Positions 35,759 through 45,415 are shown, counted from the stretch's first letter. The stretch is DNA of 64,000 bases from Rugamonas aquatica (GCF_009380215.1 NZ_WHUG01000010.1:173975-237974), one strand, 5' to 3'. Translations and numbers: made by a program. The notes: generated by a model not told the origin, from the sequence alone.

Positions 35759-36337
35759 ATGAGTCAAGACAACGATATCCAGCGCAAGGTCCAGGAAGTC
35801 CTCGGCGACGCGCCGCAACTGATGAAACTGGCGCTGGAGAACATGCTGCGCGAACACGATCCGGACACCGAGCCCAGCTCCGGCAGCGCCGGCCGCATCG
35901 GCAGCCAGTCGGGCCGCGTGTCCGAGCTGACGGCGATGGCGACGCTCAAACCGGGCGGCGCCGACCGCCTGCGCCGCATCTTCAAGCTGGTCAAGGGCAA
36001 CTTCGCCGGCGCGCAAAAAGTGGCGACGCTGCACGACATGCGCTTCGTCTTCTTCGACAACGACAGCAAGATCCTGTTCGCCACCACCTACGACGGCGAC
36101 TGGGACACCTACATCGAAGACTTCGCCACCAAGATCCCCGACCTGATGGACCTGATCTTCACCTCGGTCGAAGGCTGGCCCGGCATCAAGGATCCCGGCG
36201 TCAAGGACTTCATCGCCAGCCACCAGATCACCGCCGACGGCTGGTACGTGGCGCATCCGAACCTGACCGTGGTCGAGACCAGACGCCTGCTGAAGACCGA
36301 CCACGCGCTGCAGCAATTCCTCGACCAGATCGCGTGA
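35759..36337 (+). CDS. Uncharacterised companion of the catalase-like and DyP genes
   Basis: This 192-residue soluble protein is placed between the catalase-like and DyP-type genes with gaps of 9 and 6 bp. Residues 91-123 contain LHDMRFVFFDND, then ILFATTYDGDWDTYIEDF. I associate this pattern with ferredoxin-like alpha/beta domains related to the DyP/chlorite dismutase fold. No heme ligand can be assigned with certainty; the histidine in LHDMRF is a candidate. It may be a partner or chaperone of the peroxidases. Confidence in a function is low, though the gene itself is certain. Confidence 0.8.
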   Translation: MSQDNDIQRKVQEVLGDAPQLMKLALENMLREHDPDTEPSSGSAGRIGSQSGRVSELTAMATLKPGGADRLRRIFKLVKGNFAGAQKVATLHDMRFVFFDNDSKILFATTYDGDWDTYIEDFATKIPDLMDLIFTSVEGWPGIKDPGVKDFIASHQITADGWYVAHPNLTVVETRRLLKTDHALQQFLDQIA

Positions 36338-36343
36338 GGGCCC

Positions 36344-37726
36344 ATGAGCATCTTCGATAAAATCAAGGCCGCCGTCACCCCGGCGCCGGCGCTGGAACTG
36401 CATGACATCCAGGCCACGCTGCTGTTCGACCGTCCCGATCCCTACTTCGGCACCCACGTGCTGCTGCGCATCGACACGCCGGAAGGCGGCCGCACCCTGC
36501 TGTCGCGGCTGGCGCCTCACGTGCGCTCGGCCGCCGACGCGCGCGGCAACGACGCCGCCTGGATCGCCGTCGCCCTGAGCCACGGCGCGCTGGTGGCGCT
36601 GGAAGTGCCGGCGGCGTCGCTGGAGAGTTTTCCCGACACTTTCCGCGAAGGCATGGCGGCGCGCGCCGACCGCCTGATGGACACCGGCGCCAACGCGCCC
36701 GAGCACTGGGAAGCGCCGTACGGCAGCGGCCAGGTGCACGTCACCGTCAGCATCTTCGCGCCGGACGAAGCCTCGTGGCGGCAGGCGATGGACACCGCGC
36801 GCAGCCAGTTCGACGCCCTGCAGGGCGTCACGCTGCTGGGCAGCCACGACTTCGGCGCCCAGCCGGACAGCCGCAATCCCTTCGGCTACCGCGACAACAT
36901 CAGCAACCCGGCCATCGAAGGCAGCCCGATGCCGGCCGCGCCCAGTCCGGACCCGGCGATCAAGGCCGGCGAGTTCATCCTCGGTTATCCGGGCGAATCG
37001 GGCGTGCCGCTGGCGATGCCCTCGCCGCCCGAACTGGGCCGCAACGGCAGCTTCGTGGTGCTGCGCAAGTACCGCGCGGACGCCGCCGCCTTCAACCGCT
37101 TCCTGCGCGACAACGCGGAGACGCCGCAACAGCAGGAGCTGCTGGCGGCCAAGCTGGTGGGACGCTGGCGCAGCGGCGCGCCGCTGACGCTGGCGCCGGA
37201 ACGCGACGATCCGGCGCTGGGCGCCGACCGCCAGCGCAACAACGATTTCGGCTATGGCGACGACCAGGCCGGTCTGCAGGCGCCGCCCGGCTGCCACATA
37301 CGCCGCATGAACCCGCGCGACAGCAAGCTGGCCGTGCTGACCGACGTCAATCTGCACCGCATCGCCCGCCGCAGCACCACCTTCGGTCCCCCATGGCGCG
37401 CCGATCTGCTGGAGGACGACGGCGCCGAGCGCGGCCTGTTCTTCATCGGCCTCAGCGCGCGGGCCCACGCCACCACCGAGTTCATGCAGCAGGAATGGAT
37501 TAATCACGGCAACTTCGTCGACCTCGGCAAGGAGCGCGATCCCATCGTCGGCACGCAGCCGGAGGACAGCACCTATACCATCCCGCAATGCCCGGTGCGG
37601 CGCCGCATCCACGGCATCCACAGCTTCTGCACGCTGCGCGGCGGCGAATACCTGTTCATGCCCAGCCTGTCGGCGTTGCACTGGCTGTCGCAGCCGAATC
37701 CGCACAAGCAGGCGATCTTCAGGTAA
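36344..37726 (+). CDS. DyP-type heme peroxidase
   Basis: The 460-residue protein contains the dye-decolorising peroxidase signature. Catalytic Asp184 lies in GYRDNISNP, where the usual GxxDG has Asn in place of the last Gly. The proximal heme His318 lies in CHIRRMNPRD. The distal Arg343 lies in ARRSTTFGP. GGEYLFMPS near the C-terminus is also typical. No twin-arginine or encapsulin-targeting peptide is evident, so it is probably cytoplasmic. It is the third gene of the operon. It should oxidise phenolic or dye-like substrates with H2O2, and its physiological substrate is unknown. Confidence 0.9.
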   Translation: MSIFDKIKAAVTPAPALELHDIQATLLFDRPDPYFGTHVLLRIDTPEGGRTLLSRLAPHVRSAADARGNDAAWIAVALSHGALVALEVPAASLESFPDTFREGMAARADRLMDTGANAPEHWEAPYGSGQVHVTVSIFAPDEASWRQAMDTARSQFDALQGVTLLGSHDFGAQPDSRNPFGYRDNISNPAIEGSPMPAAPSPDPAIKAGEFILGYPGESGVPLAMPSPPELGRNGSFVVLRKYRADAAAFNRFLRDNAETPQQQELLAAKLVGRWRSGAPLTLAPERDDPALGADRQRNNDFGYGDDQAGLQAPPGCHIRRMNPRDSKLAVLTDVNLHRIARRSTTFGPPWRADLLEDDGAERGLFFIGLSARAHATTEFMQQEWINHGNFVDLGKERDPIVGTQPEDSTYTIPQCPVRRRIHGIHSFCTLRGGEYLFMPSLSALHWLSQPNPHKQAIFR

Positions 37727-37759
37727 ATTGGCTGTCTCGTCCATTCACTGTCGCTCACC

Positions 37760-39946
37760 ATGCTTGCCGGCCCCCGCTCCACGTTGTCACTGCGCTCCCT
37801 GCTGATCATGCTGACGGCGATCGGCTTGCTGCCGCTGGCGCTGCTGGGGGCGTGGAGCATCCACACCGCCGGCGAGTTCCAGCAGCGCGAACAGGAACGG
37901 CTGATGCTGGACCTGGCGCGTGCGCTGTCGAGCGCGGCAGACGCCGAGCTGGACAGCGCGGTCGCCGTGCTGACCGGACTGGGCCGTTCGCCAGCCTTGC
38001 AGACCGGCGACCTGCACGCGTTCTACAATACCGCCAGCGCGCTGGCCAAGACCCAGTCCGAGTGGCTGGGCGTGATACTCACCGACGACAGCGGCAAAGT
38101 CTTGTTCCGCACCATGGATGCCTGGGGCGCGCCGGCCGCGCCGCTGGCTGATCCCGACAGCCTGCAACAGGTGCTGGCCACGCGCCAGCCGGTGGTTGGC
38201 CGCGTGGCGCGCGGGCCGCTGGGGCGGGCCGCGTTCCCGGTGCGCGTGCCCGCCATCGACCAGGACGGCGACCTGTACACCTTGACGGCGGTGATACGGC
38301 CGGACCGCATGCTGCGCGTGATCGCGCGCCAGCAGGTGCCGGACGGCGCGGTGATCTCGATCCGCGATGGCACGCGGCTGGCGGTCGCCCGCTCCAAAGA
38401 CCAGGCCGGCACGGTCGGCGGCGCGCCCAGCCCGTCGATGACGGCGCTGATGGGCACGGGCCCGGAGGGCTTCGGCCAGACCCGCACCATCGAAGGCGAG
38501 GAAGTCGCCACCGCCTACACCACCTTGTCGCGCTACGGCTGGTCGGTGGCGGTGGGCCGCCCCACGGCGCAGCTGCGCGCCGCCGCGCGCGAGCGCCTGA
38601 GCGTGTATGGCGCCGGCATCGCCGTCTCGCTGCTGGTGTGCATCGGGCTGGCGTCGCGGCTGTCGACCCGGCTGGTGGCCACCATCAAGGCCCTGCAGCA
38701 AGGCGCCGCCGCGCTCGGTTCCGGCGTTCCCGTGGTTCTGGCGCCGTCCGGCATCACGGAAATCGCGCTGATCGGCCAGGCGCTGCAGCATGCCGATCAG
38801 CAGCGCACGGCGCAGGAACGCGAACGCAAGCAACTGCTCGATTCGCTGAACCTGGCGCTGACCGAAGCGCGCGAAGCCGGCCGCGCCAAGGACGAGTTTC
38901 TGGCCGTGCTGGGCCATGAGCTGCGCAATCCGCTCAGCCCCATCGTCACCTCGCTCGATTTGCAGGACCGCCGCAACGACCCGGCCAGCCAGAAGGAACG
39001 CGGCGTCATGCGGCGCCAGGTCAACCACCTGCGCCGGCTGGTGGACGACCTGCTCGACGTCTCGCGCATCACCTCGGGAAAACTGCAGATCGACGCCCAC
39101 CCGGTGAACCTGGCCGATGTGGTGCGCCACGCGGTCGCCGCGCTGCCCGGCCACCAGATACAGCTGTCGGCGCCGGAGGCGGTATGGGTGATGGGCGACG
39201 ACAGCCGGCTCACGCAGGTGCTCAACAACCTGCTGTCGAACGCCGCCCGCTTCGGCAGCACCGCCACCAAGATCGAGCTGAGCAGCGACGGCGTGCACGC
39301 AAGGCTGCTGGTCAGCGACAACGGCATCGGCATGAGCGGCGAACTGCTGGCGCGCGTGTTCGAACCGTTCCAGCAGGCGCCGCAATCGCTGGCGCGGCAT
39401 ACGGGCGGACTGGGCCTGGGTCTGGCCATCGTCCGCAAGATCGTCGAACTGCACGGCGGCACGGTGCACGCGCGCAGCGGCGGCGCCGACGCCGGCAGCC
39501 AGTTCGAAGTCGTGCTGCCCATGTGCGCACAGCCATGCGCGCAAACGGCGCCGATGTCCACGGCCGACGGCAACGGCCTGCGCGTGCTGCTGGTGGACGA
39601 CAACGCCGATGCCGCCGTCGCCGGCGCGGCCTTGCTGGAGGCGCTGGGCCACACGGCGCAAGTCGCGCACAACGCCGCCGAAGCGCTGGCGGCGGTGCGG
39701 CAGCGCTTGCCCGAAGTGGCGATACTGGACATCGGCCTGCCGGACATGGACGGCTACGCGCTGGCCTCGGCGATCCGGCAACTGGCGGATGGCGCGCCCA
39801 TGCGGCTGGTGGCGCTGACGGGTTACGGACAAAAAGAAGATATCGAGCGCGCCCTCAACAGCGGCTTCGATTTGCACCTGACCAAGCCGGCCACCATCGC
39901 CGACCTGCAGCGCGCAACGGCGCAACCTGAATCAGCGAACGGGTAG
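37760..39946 (+). CDS. Hybrid sensor histidine kinase with receiver domain
   Basis: This 728-residue membrane kinase has a first transmembrane helix at about 12-33, a periplasmic sensing domain to about 280, and a second helix at about 283-302. The dimerisation domain follows, with phospho-accepting His in FLAVLGHELRNP near residue 385. The ATPase domain has DNGIGM and GGLGLGLAIV, and a C-terminal receiver carries Asp in AILDIGLPDMDG near 656. It starts 33 bp after the DyP gene, so it may be co-transcribed. No cognate output regulator is next to it. The 3' end overlaps a convergent GFA gene by 15 bp. Confidence 0.92.
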   Translation: MLAGPRSTLSLRSLLIMLTAIGLLPLALLGAWSIHTAGEFQQREQERLMLDLARALSSAADAELDSAVAVLTGLGRSPALQTGDLHAFYNTASALAKTQSEWLGVILTDDSGKVLFRTMDAWGAPAAPLADPDSLQQVLATRQPVVGRVARGPLGRAAFPVRVPAIDQDGDLYTLTAVIRPDRMLRVIARQQVPDGAVISIRDGTRLAVARSKDQAGTVGGAPSPSMTALMGTGPEGFGQTRTIEGEEVATAYTTLSRYGWSVAVGRPTAQLRAAARERLSVYGAGIAVSLLVCIGLASRLSTRLVATIKALQQGAAALGSGVPVVLAPSGITEIALIGQALQHADQQRTAQERERKQLLDSLNLALTEAREAGRAKDEFLAVLGHELRNPLSPIVTSLDLQDRRNDPASQKERGVMRRQVNHLRRLVDDLLDVSRITSGKLQIDAHPVNLADVVRHAVAALPGHQIQLSAPEAVWVMGDDSRLTQVLNNLLSNAARFGSTATKIELSSDGVHARLLVSDNGIGMSGELLARVFEPFQQAPQSLARHTGGLGLGLAIVRKIVELHGGTVHARSGGADAGSQFEVVLPMCAQPCAQTAPMSTADGNGLRVLLVDDNADAAVAGAALLEALGHTAQVAHNAAEALAAVRQRLPEVAILDIGLPDMDGYALASAIRQLADGAPMRLVALTGYGQKEDIERALNSGFDLHLTKPATIADLQRATAQPESANG

Positions 39947-40312
39947 CCACCTGGGTTTGGTGTCGGTATGCAGTTCGCGCTGCACCGGGCCGTCGTATTC
40001 CGGCTCCAGCGTGCCCAGCGTGATGGCGATGCGATCCGGCGCCTCGGTGCTGCGCCAGAACAGTGTCGAGCCGCAGACCTTGCAGAAGCCGCGCCGGCCG
40101 TGTTCGGACGAGGCGTATTCCGTCACCAGCTCGGCGCCGCGCTCGACGACGTAGCCGGCGCGGGCGACGTTCGCATACGTGCCGCTGGCGGCGCCGTGCT
40201 GCTTCTGGCACATGGTGCAGTAGCAGTGGCTGGCATGGCTGGCCGGTCCCTGCACCCGGTAGGCTATGCCGCCGCACAGGCAGCTGCCGCGCAGAACATC
40301 GGTTTGATTCAT
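39932..40312 (-). CDS. GFA-family zinc protein (glutathione-dependent formaldehyde-activating-like)
   Basis: The 126-residue protein has the GFA zinc ligands: CLCGGI near residue 11, CYCTMC near residue 30, and FCKVCGSTLF near residue 76. The Mss4-like fold binds two zinc ions. Family members are linked to glutathione-formaldehyde chemistry, but for most of them that activity is unproven. It is cytoplasmic. It meets the hybrid kinase gene tail to tail. A second, unrelated-looking GFA gene is at 55701. Confidence 0.87.
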   Translation of the reverse strand: MNQTDVLRGSCLCGGIAYRVQGPASHASHCYCTMCQKQHGAASGTYANVARAGYVVERGAELVTEYASSEHGRRGFCKVCGSTLFWRSTEAPDRIAITLGTLEPEYDGPVQRELHTDTKPRWLPVR

Positions 40313-40367
40313 GGCGTCGCTCCGTCGTCATCGATGCCTGCATGATGCGCGGAGTCGGCCTGCGGCG

Positions 40368-40718
40368 TCAATCCTGCGTCGATCCCGCGTCCTCGGCCAG
40401 CGGTTCGCGCGGCTTGCGGCGGCGCTCGGGGAACAGGAAACCCACCGTCTCGCCCACCGCCGAACAGGCGGCGATCAATTTAAGCGTCGGCATCAACTCG
40501 GCAAACGCCACGTTCGAGGCCTCGGCCAGCGTCTTTTCCGTGGTCGGCAATTCGGTGGTGAACAGGCCGTCCAGCGACAGGAAGCGTACCGCACGAATCT
40601 GCAATTCGCGCGCGATGGTTTCCTGGCTGGCGCTGGCGACGATCACGCTGCCGTCTATGCTGAGCGTCATCGTCACCACATCGTGCTGGCGCGAGAACGC
40701 GACTTCTGCCGTCTGCAT
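40368..40718 (-). CDS. Hypothetical protein, 116 residues
   Basis: This soluble protein (MQTAEVAFSRQHDVVTMTLS) has a beta-rich first half and a helical middle (TEKTLAEASNVAFAELMPTL), ending in a charged tail. I do not recognise a family. AAGGAT lies 8 nt before its ATG. Just before that, only 14 nt from the start codon, is a full terminator hairpin with T run. There is no room for a promoter between them, so its mRNA must include the hairpin or come from an internal start. Confidence 0.6.
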   Translation of the reverse strand: MQTAEVAFSRQHDVVTMTLSIDGSVIVASASQETIARELQIRAVRFLSLDGLFTTELPTTEKTLAEASNVAFAELMPTLKLIAACSAVGETVGFLFPERRRKPREPLAEDAGSTQD

Positions 40719-40732
40719 ACCGACTATCCTTC

Positions 40733-40762
40733 AAAAAAAAACTGCCTCAGACTAGAGGCAGT
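40733..40762 (-). terminator. Rho-independent terminator just upstream of a start codon
   Basis: ACTGCCTC and GAGGCAGT (40741-40762) form a perfect 8-bp stem with a 6-nt loop. On the minus strand a run of nine T follows (40741-40733). It ends the ECF/anti-sigma/hydrolase operon, whose last stop is 78 bp upstream. Confidence 0.8.
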
Positions 40763-40839
40763 AAAGGTAAGACCACATAGAAGAGAGAGAAAGACTTCAG
40801 GGATGCATATTGCCAGCTAGAAATTACCGGCGTATGACA

Positions 40840-42177
40840 TCAGAGCGAACGCTTGAAGAAAGCCAGCGTCTGGCGCCAGGTATCGGCCTGCGCCCGGGCG
40901 TTCGCCTCCGGCGTGCCGCCGGTCTTGAACGCGCCGACATCGTATTGCGTGGTCGGATTCCAGCCGCTGCCGTTGAGCATATGGCCGGCGTCGGTGTAGA
41001 CCAGGGCGACGGTGTCGCGTCCGGCGGCGGCGCGGCGCTCGGCGATGTTCTGCGCCATCATGCCCGACGCCCACATCTGATCCTCGATGCCGCCGGCCAC
41101 CAGCATCGCGCCCTTGAAGTCCTCGACCCGGATGCGCGCCGCCACGGCCGCTTCGGGATGCGCGGCGCGGCCCTTGTCCTGCGGACGGCGGTAGCGCACA
41201 TCGGCGCCGGTCTGGAAGCCGGCCATCTCCTGCAGGAAGTCCTGGTTGGGCACGAAGGGCAAGGCCTGGCCGCGCCACGAGAACGACGAGCGGCGGCTGT
41301 CGGGCGGATTGACATCCGGTCCCCAGCCCTGCCACACCACATCGGTGGCGGCGATGGCGGCCACCGCGCTAATCCACGGCATCTTGCTGGCGGCGATCAG
41401 CGCGAATTCAGCTCCCTTGGAATAGCCGAGCAAGCCGATATGCGCGGCATCGACATCACTGCGCGCGGCCAGCCAAGCGCGGGCCTGCTCCAGCCGGTCG
41501 ACCGGGATGTCGACGAAGCTGCGCGGCAGCATGGGCAGTTCGCGTTCGGTGCTGTTCCAGGCGGCCGGCGAATAGTAGGGCAAGCCCAGCACCGCGTAGC
41601 CGTGCGCCGCCAGCATGGGCGCCAGCTCGCGCACCGCGGAGCTGCCGCCGTCGGAGCCGCTCAGCACGATGACGACCGGGCGCTTTCCGCTTCCCGGCAG
41701 GGCTGCGAACACTGCGCCGGGGAAGGCGTCGACAGCTTCCACCTTAACGTCCGGCAGCGTGTTGACGAACTGCATGCGGGCATGCGCCACTTCCTTGCCA
41801 TCGATGCGCGCCGACAGCTGCACCACGCCGGGCACCATGCCCGCCGCCGGCGCGTCCTTGGACGGCGTCATCGACCAGAACAGTCCCCGCACGTCGGCCT
41901 TGCGATAGCTGCCGCTGCGGGGCGCGCTCTGGGCCAGGTCGAGCGTGCCTTCCGCATCGCTGCGGTAGGCCGCCTCAGCGCGGTACAGCACCGGCTGTGC
42001 GGCGCTCTTCATCAACCGTTCGGCGACGATCTGCACGTCGGCCTTGGGCGGCAAGCCGCTCAGCGTGATGGCGACAGGGTCGCCGGTCAGGACCGGGCCG
42101 GCCGGTGCAATCGTCAGGGTTTGGGCGTGACTAACCAGGCCGGTCCACAGAGTGGCCAGCAGGATGATGCGTTTCAT
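40840..42177 (-). CDS. Exported BAAT-type acyl-CoA thioesterase/hydrolase family protein
   Basis: The 445-residue protein has a signal peptide (MKRIILLATLWTGLVSHA). An N-terminal immunoglobulin-like domain (about 20-140) precedes an alpha/beta hydrolase domain. The nucleophile is Ser253 in LGYSKGAEFAL, and SGSDGGSS at 173-180 forms the oxyanion loop. This two-domain plan is that of the bile acid-CoA:amino acid N-acyltransferase/acyl-CoA thioesterase group. Acyl-CoA is not expected in the periplasm, so another ester is more likely the substrate. It is the third gene after an ECF sigma factor and its anti-sigma factor, 15 bp downstream. Confidence 0.87.
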   Translation of the reverse strand: MKRIILLATLWTGLVSHAQTLTIAPAGPVLTGDPVAITLSGLPPKADVQIVAERLMKSAAQPVLYRAEAAYRSDAEGTLDLAQSAPRSGSYRKADVRGLFWSMTPSKDAPAAGMVPGVVQLSARIDGKEVAHARMQFVNTLPDVKVEAVDAFPGAVFAALPGSGKRPVVIVLSGSDGGSSAVRELAPMLAAHGYAVLGLPYYSPAAWNSTERELPMLPRSFVDIPVDRLEQARAWLAARSDVDAAHIGLLGYSKGAEFALIAASKMPWISAVAAIAATDVVWQGWGPDVNPPDSRRSSFSWRGQALPFVPNQDFLQEMAGFQTGADVRYRRPQDKGRAAHPEAAVAARIRVEDFKGAMLVAGGIEDQMWASGMMAQNIAERRAAAGRDTVALVYTDAGHMLNGSGWNPTTQYDVGAFKTGGTPEANARAQADTWRQTLAFFKRSL

Positions 42178-42192
42178 ATTGTTCTCCGGTTG

Positions 42193-42603
42193 TTAGAGTT
42201 TGTTGGTGCGACGTATGGTGATGAACAAGGCGATCCACGCCACCAGGGCAAGGCCGGCATACAAGGCTGCCGAACCCGGTGCATCACGCCACATGAAGTA
42301 GACCAGGCGGCCATGGGCGTAAATGAAGGTGCAGGGCATGAGGCTGAAGAAGATGCCCAGGCCGATCAGGGTGCCGCGCAGCGCCACTTGCGAACGGACC
42401 CGCTTGATGGTGCGCACGCCGTCCGTCGGCGCCGCGTTGCCGGGCACTTTGGGAGACGCCGCCATGGCCTCGCGCATGGTGGCGGCGAACTCGGGATGGG
42501 CGGCCAGATAGGCTTCAACGGTGGCCCGCGTGGCCTCGCTGGCATCGCCGGAATAGTACAGCGGCAGTAGATCGACAATGATGTCTTCATGAAGATCGGT
42601 CAT
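42193..42603 (-). CDS. Putative membrane anti-sigma factor
   Basis: The 136-residue protein begins with a short soluble part (MTDLHEDIIVDLLPLYYSGD), followed by a variable linker and two transmembrane helices at about 74-95 and 108-128. The N-terminal LLPLYYSGDASEATRATVEA segment resembles the sigma-binding part of anti-sigma factors but has no zinc-ligand cysteines. Its start overlaps the ECF sigma stop by four bases, which is the usual arrangement of such pairs. The role is inferred from position and this segment. Confidence 0.75.
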   Translation of the reverse strand: MTDLHEDIIVDLLPLYYSGDASEATRATVEAYLAAHPEFAATMREAMAASPKVPGNAAPTDGVRTIKRVRSQVALRGTLIGLGIFFSLMPCTFIYAHGRLVYFMWRDAPGSAALYAGLALVAWIALFITIRRTNKL

Positions 42604-43079
42604 GATGCTTCCTTCATAATCTGGGTTAGTTTGAGTCGCGCCCGGAACACTTTGACCTTGGCCGAAGACAGCGAGATGCCCAGCGCGCGGGCGATGTCTT
42701 CGTAAGGCACTTCGTCCTCCGCCCGCATCAGCACGGCGGCGCGGTCGATTTCAGGCAATTGCTGCAAGGCCGCCAGCGTATGCTGCAGTTCCCGCGCCGC
42801 CATCAGCGACTGCTCGGGTCCCGGCGCCATGTCGCGGTAGACATCCTCCAGCTCGGTATGCCGCTGATGGCGATACCATTCCTTCAGATACAGCCGCCGC
42901 GCTATGGTGCACAGATAGCCTTGCACGGTTTCCATGCCGATCGGGCTGGACGACATCATCGCCCGCACAAAGGTTTCAGCGACCAGGTCGTTGGCCAGGT
43001 GCTTGTCGCCGCACAGCCCCAGAGAGAAGCGGTAGACGACGGTTGCGTGCTGCTGATAAAGAGCCTGGATCGCTTGCAT
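42600..43079 (-). CDS. ECF RNA polymerase sigma factor
   Basis: The 159-residue protein has sigma region 2 (about 5-70; DKHLANDLVAETFVRA) and region 4 (about 100-155; LPEIDRAAVLMRAEDEVPYE, then DIARALGISLSSAKVKVFRA). There is no region 1 or 3, as expected for extracytoplasmic-function sigma factors. It should direct transcription of its own operon and of other genes when the anti-sigma factor releases it. The promoter candidate at 43108-43135 may be self-regulated. The operon continues with anti-sigma factor and BAAT-like hydrolase. Confidence 0.92.
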   Translation of the reverse strand: MQAIQALYQQHATVVYRFSLGLCGDKHLANDLVAETFVRAMMSSSPIGMETVQGYLCTIARRLYLKEWYRHQRHTELEDVYRDMAPGPEQSLMAARELQHTLAALQQLPEIDRAAVLMRAEDEVPYEDIARALGISLSSAKVKVFRARLKLTQIMKEAS

Positions 43080-43107
43080 GGATGGGTTTGCGTGTTTGCC
43101 TATGTAG

Positions 43108-43135
43108 AATATCTTTGGCGACGCAAGAAGTTACA
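43108..43135 (-). promoter_or_regulatory. Candidate ECF-type promoter of the sigma factor operon
   Basis: On the minus strand TGTAAC (43135-43130) is followed after about 15 nt by AAGATATT (43115-43108). The TGTAAC element is a common -35 sequence of ECF sigma factors. The start codon is 28 bp further on. The -10 part is uncertain. Confidence 0.35.
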
Positions 43136-43166
43136 GGCGATGTGAGAAATAATTTCCATGCAAGGG

Positions 43167-44565
43167 TCAGGGGCGCGCAGCGGCGGGCAAATGCACCGTG
43201 AAGGCTGCGCCGCCGGCCGGCAAATTGGCGGCTTCGATGCGGCCGCCATGGCCCTGGACGATGGTCTGCGTCAGCGCCAATCCGAGGCCGACGCCGGCCA
43301 CCGCGCCGGAACGCGCCGAGGCGCCACGGTAGAAACGCTCGAACAGATGCGGCAGGTCGTCGACGCTGATGCCAGGGCCGCTGTCGGTGATGCGCAGGCA
43401 GGCGCAATCGCCATCGCGCCGGATATCGATGCCGACGGCGCCGCCGGCCGGCGTGAACTTGATGGCGTTTTCCAGCAGGTTGACCACGATCAGCGTGGCC
43501 GCGCCGTCGCCGATGGCCGCGAACACGGGCGCCGCGCCCGACTGCAACGACAGTCCCACGCCGCGCTGCTGCGCCATCGCCCGCGCCCGCTCGATGGCGG
43601 CGGCGGCGATGTCGTCCAGCGCGGTGCTGGCCATGCCGTCGCGGTCCTGGCCGGCGTCGTAGCGGGCCAGCGCCAGCAGTTCTTCCACCAGCAAGGTCAG
43701 GCGCTCCACCTCCTCCATGCAGGAGCGCAGCGTATCGACGTATTCGGCCGTATCACGCGGGCGGCGCAGCGTGATCTCGATTTCGGCCCGCAGGCGCGAC
43801 AGCGGCGAGCGCAGTTCGTGCGAGGCGTCCGACGTGAAGCGGCGCTGCATCTGGAAGCTCTGGTCGATGCGGCCCAGCATGTCGTTGAGCGTGTCGACCA
43901 GGCGGCCGATTTCGTCGCGGGTGCCGGGATGGGGCAGGCGCTTGTCGAGATCGGCCTCGCCGATGCGCTGCGCCTGGCGCACGATGTCGTCGATGGCGCG
44001 GAACACCCAGCGCGTGATCGACGCGCTGGCCACGATCAGCGCCACCAGCAGCACCAGCGCCATGCCGAGGAACATGCGGCTGGCCGAGGCGATCACGTGG
44101 CGCACGTCGTCCAGCGAGCCGGCCACCTGCACCGCGTAGCGCAGCGGCTTGCCCGGCACCGGCAGCGAGACGATACGCACCGGCTCCTCGGCGAAATGGT
44201 CGAGCGTCTGGAACACCGTGTCGCCGGCGGCCATGTGCGCCATCAGCGCCGGCGGCGCCGGCAGGCTGGCCGCGCCCAGGTTGGCGCTGCGCGCCAGCAC
44301 CTTGCCTTGCGCGTCGACGATCTGCACCCAGCGGTCCAGCCGCGCCAGCGACGGCCGCGCCGAGCCTTGTTCGGCGTCGTGCACCTGGGCTGGCTGGTCG
44401 GGCGCGGCGTGCAGCATCGCCGATTCGGTTTCCGCCAGCGCCAGCAAGGCGCCGTCCAGTTGTTCGTTGACCGCGTCCGACAGGCTGAGGTAGCCCGCGA
44501 TCGCCGCCACCGCCAGCACCGAGACGATGACGGCGGTCTGCACCAGCGCCAGCCGGCGCCGGAAA

Positions 44566-44579
<14 letters not shown>
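43167..44579 (-). CDS. Sensor histidine kinase of a two-component system
   Basis: This 470-residue inner-membrane kinase has transmembrane helices at about 12-34 and 163-185, with a periplasmic sensor between them and a HAMP linker after. Phospho-accepting His254 lies in FTSDASHELRSPL. The ATPase domain contains DSGPGIS and GVGLGLAL. Its start overlaps the response regulator gene by 14 bp. It is divergent from a CzcCBA-type heavy-metal RND operon, so it probably senses a metal ion in the periplasm, although no metal-binding motif is obvious. Confidence 0.93.
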
Positions 44580-45255
<676 letters not shown>

Positions 45256-45293
45256 GCCTGCATTTTAACGCTGCCCGGCCGTCATGGATGTTT

Positions 45294-45311
45294 CCTGAAG
45301 GAAGATTCAGG
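45294..45311. promoter_or_regulatory. Inverted repeat between the two-component and RND operons
   Basis: CCTGAA (45294-45299) and TTCAGG (45306-45311) form an inverted repeat with a 6-nt gap, as part of TTTCCTGAA. An inverted copy, TTCAGGAAA, lies at 45403-45411 next to the RND start codon. It is a plausible site for the adjacent response regulator. Confidence 0.4.
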
Positions 45312-45415
45312 ATCGCCCGGCTTGCTTCTCTGTACACTTCGGCCCATTCCTCTTACCCATGGACGACACAGGCGCATTCCGGCGTCGTGGACTCCTTTCG
45401 CCTTCAGGAAACGCC

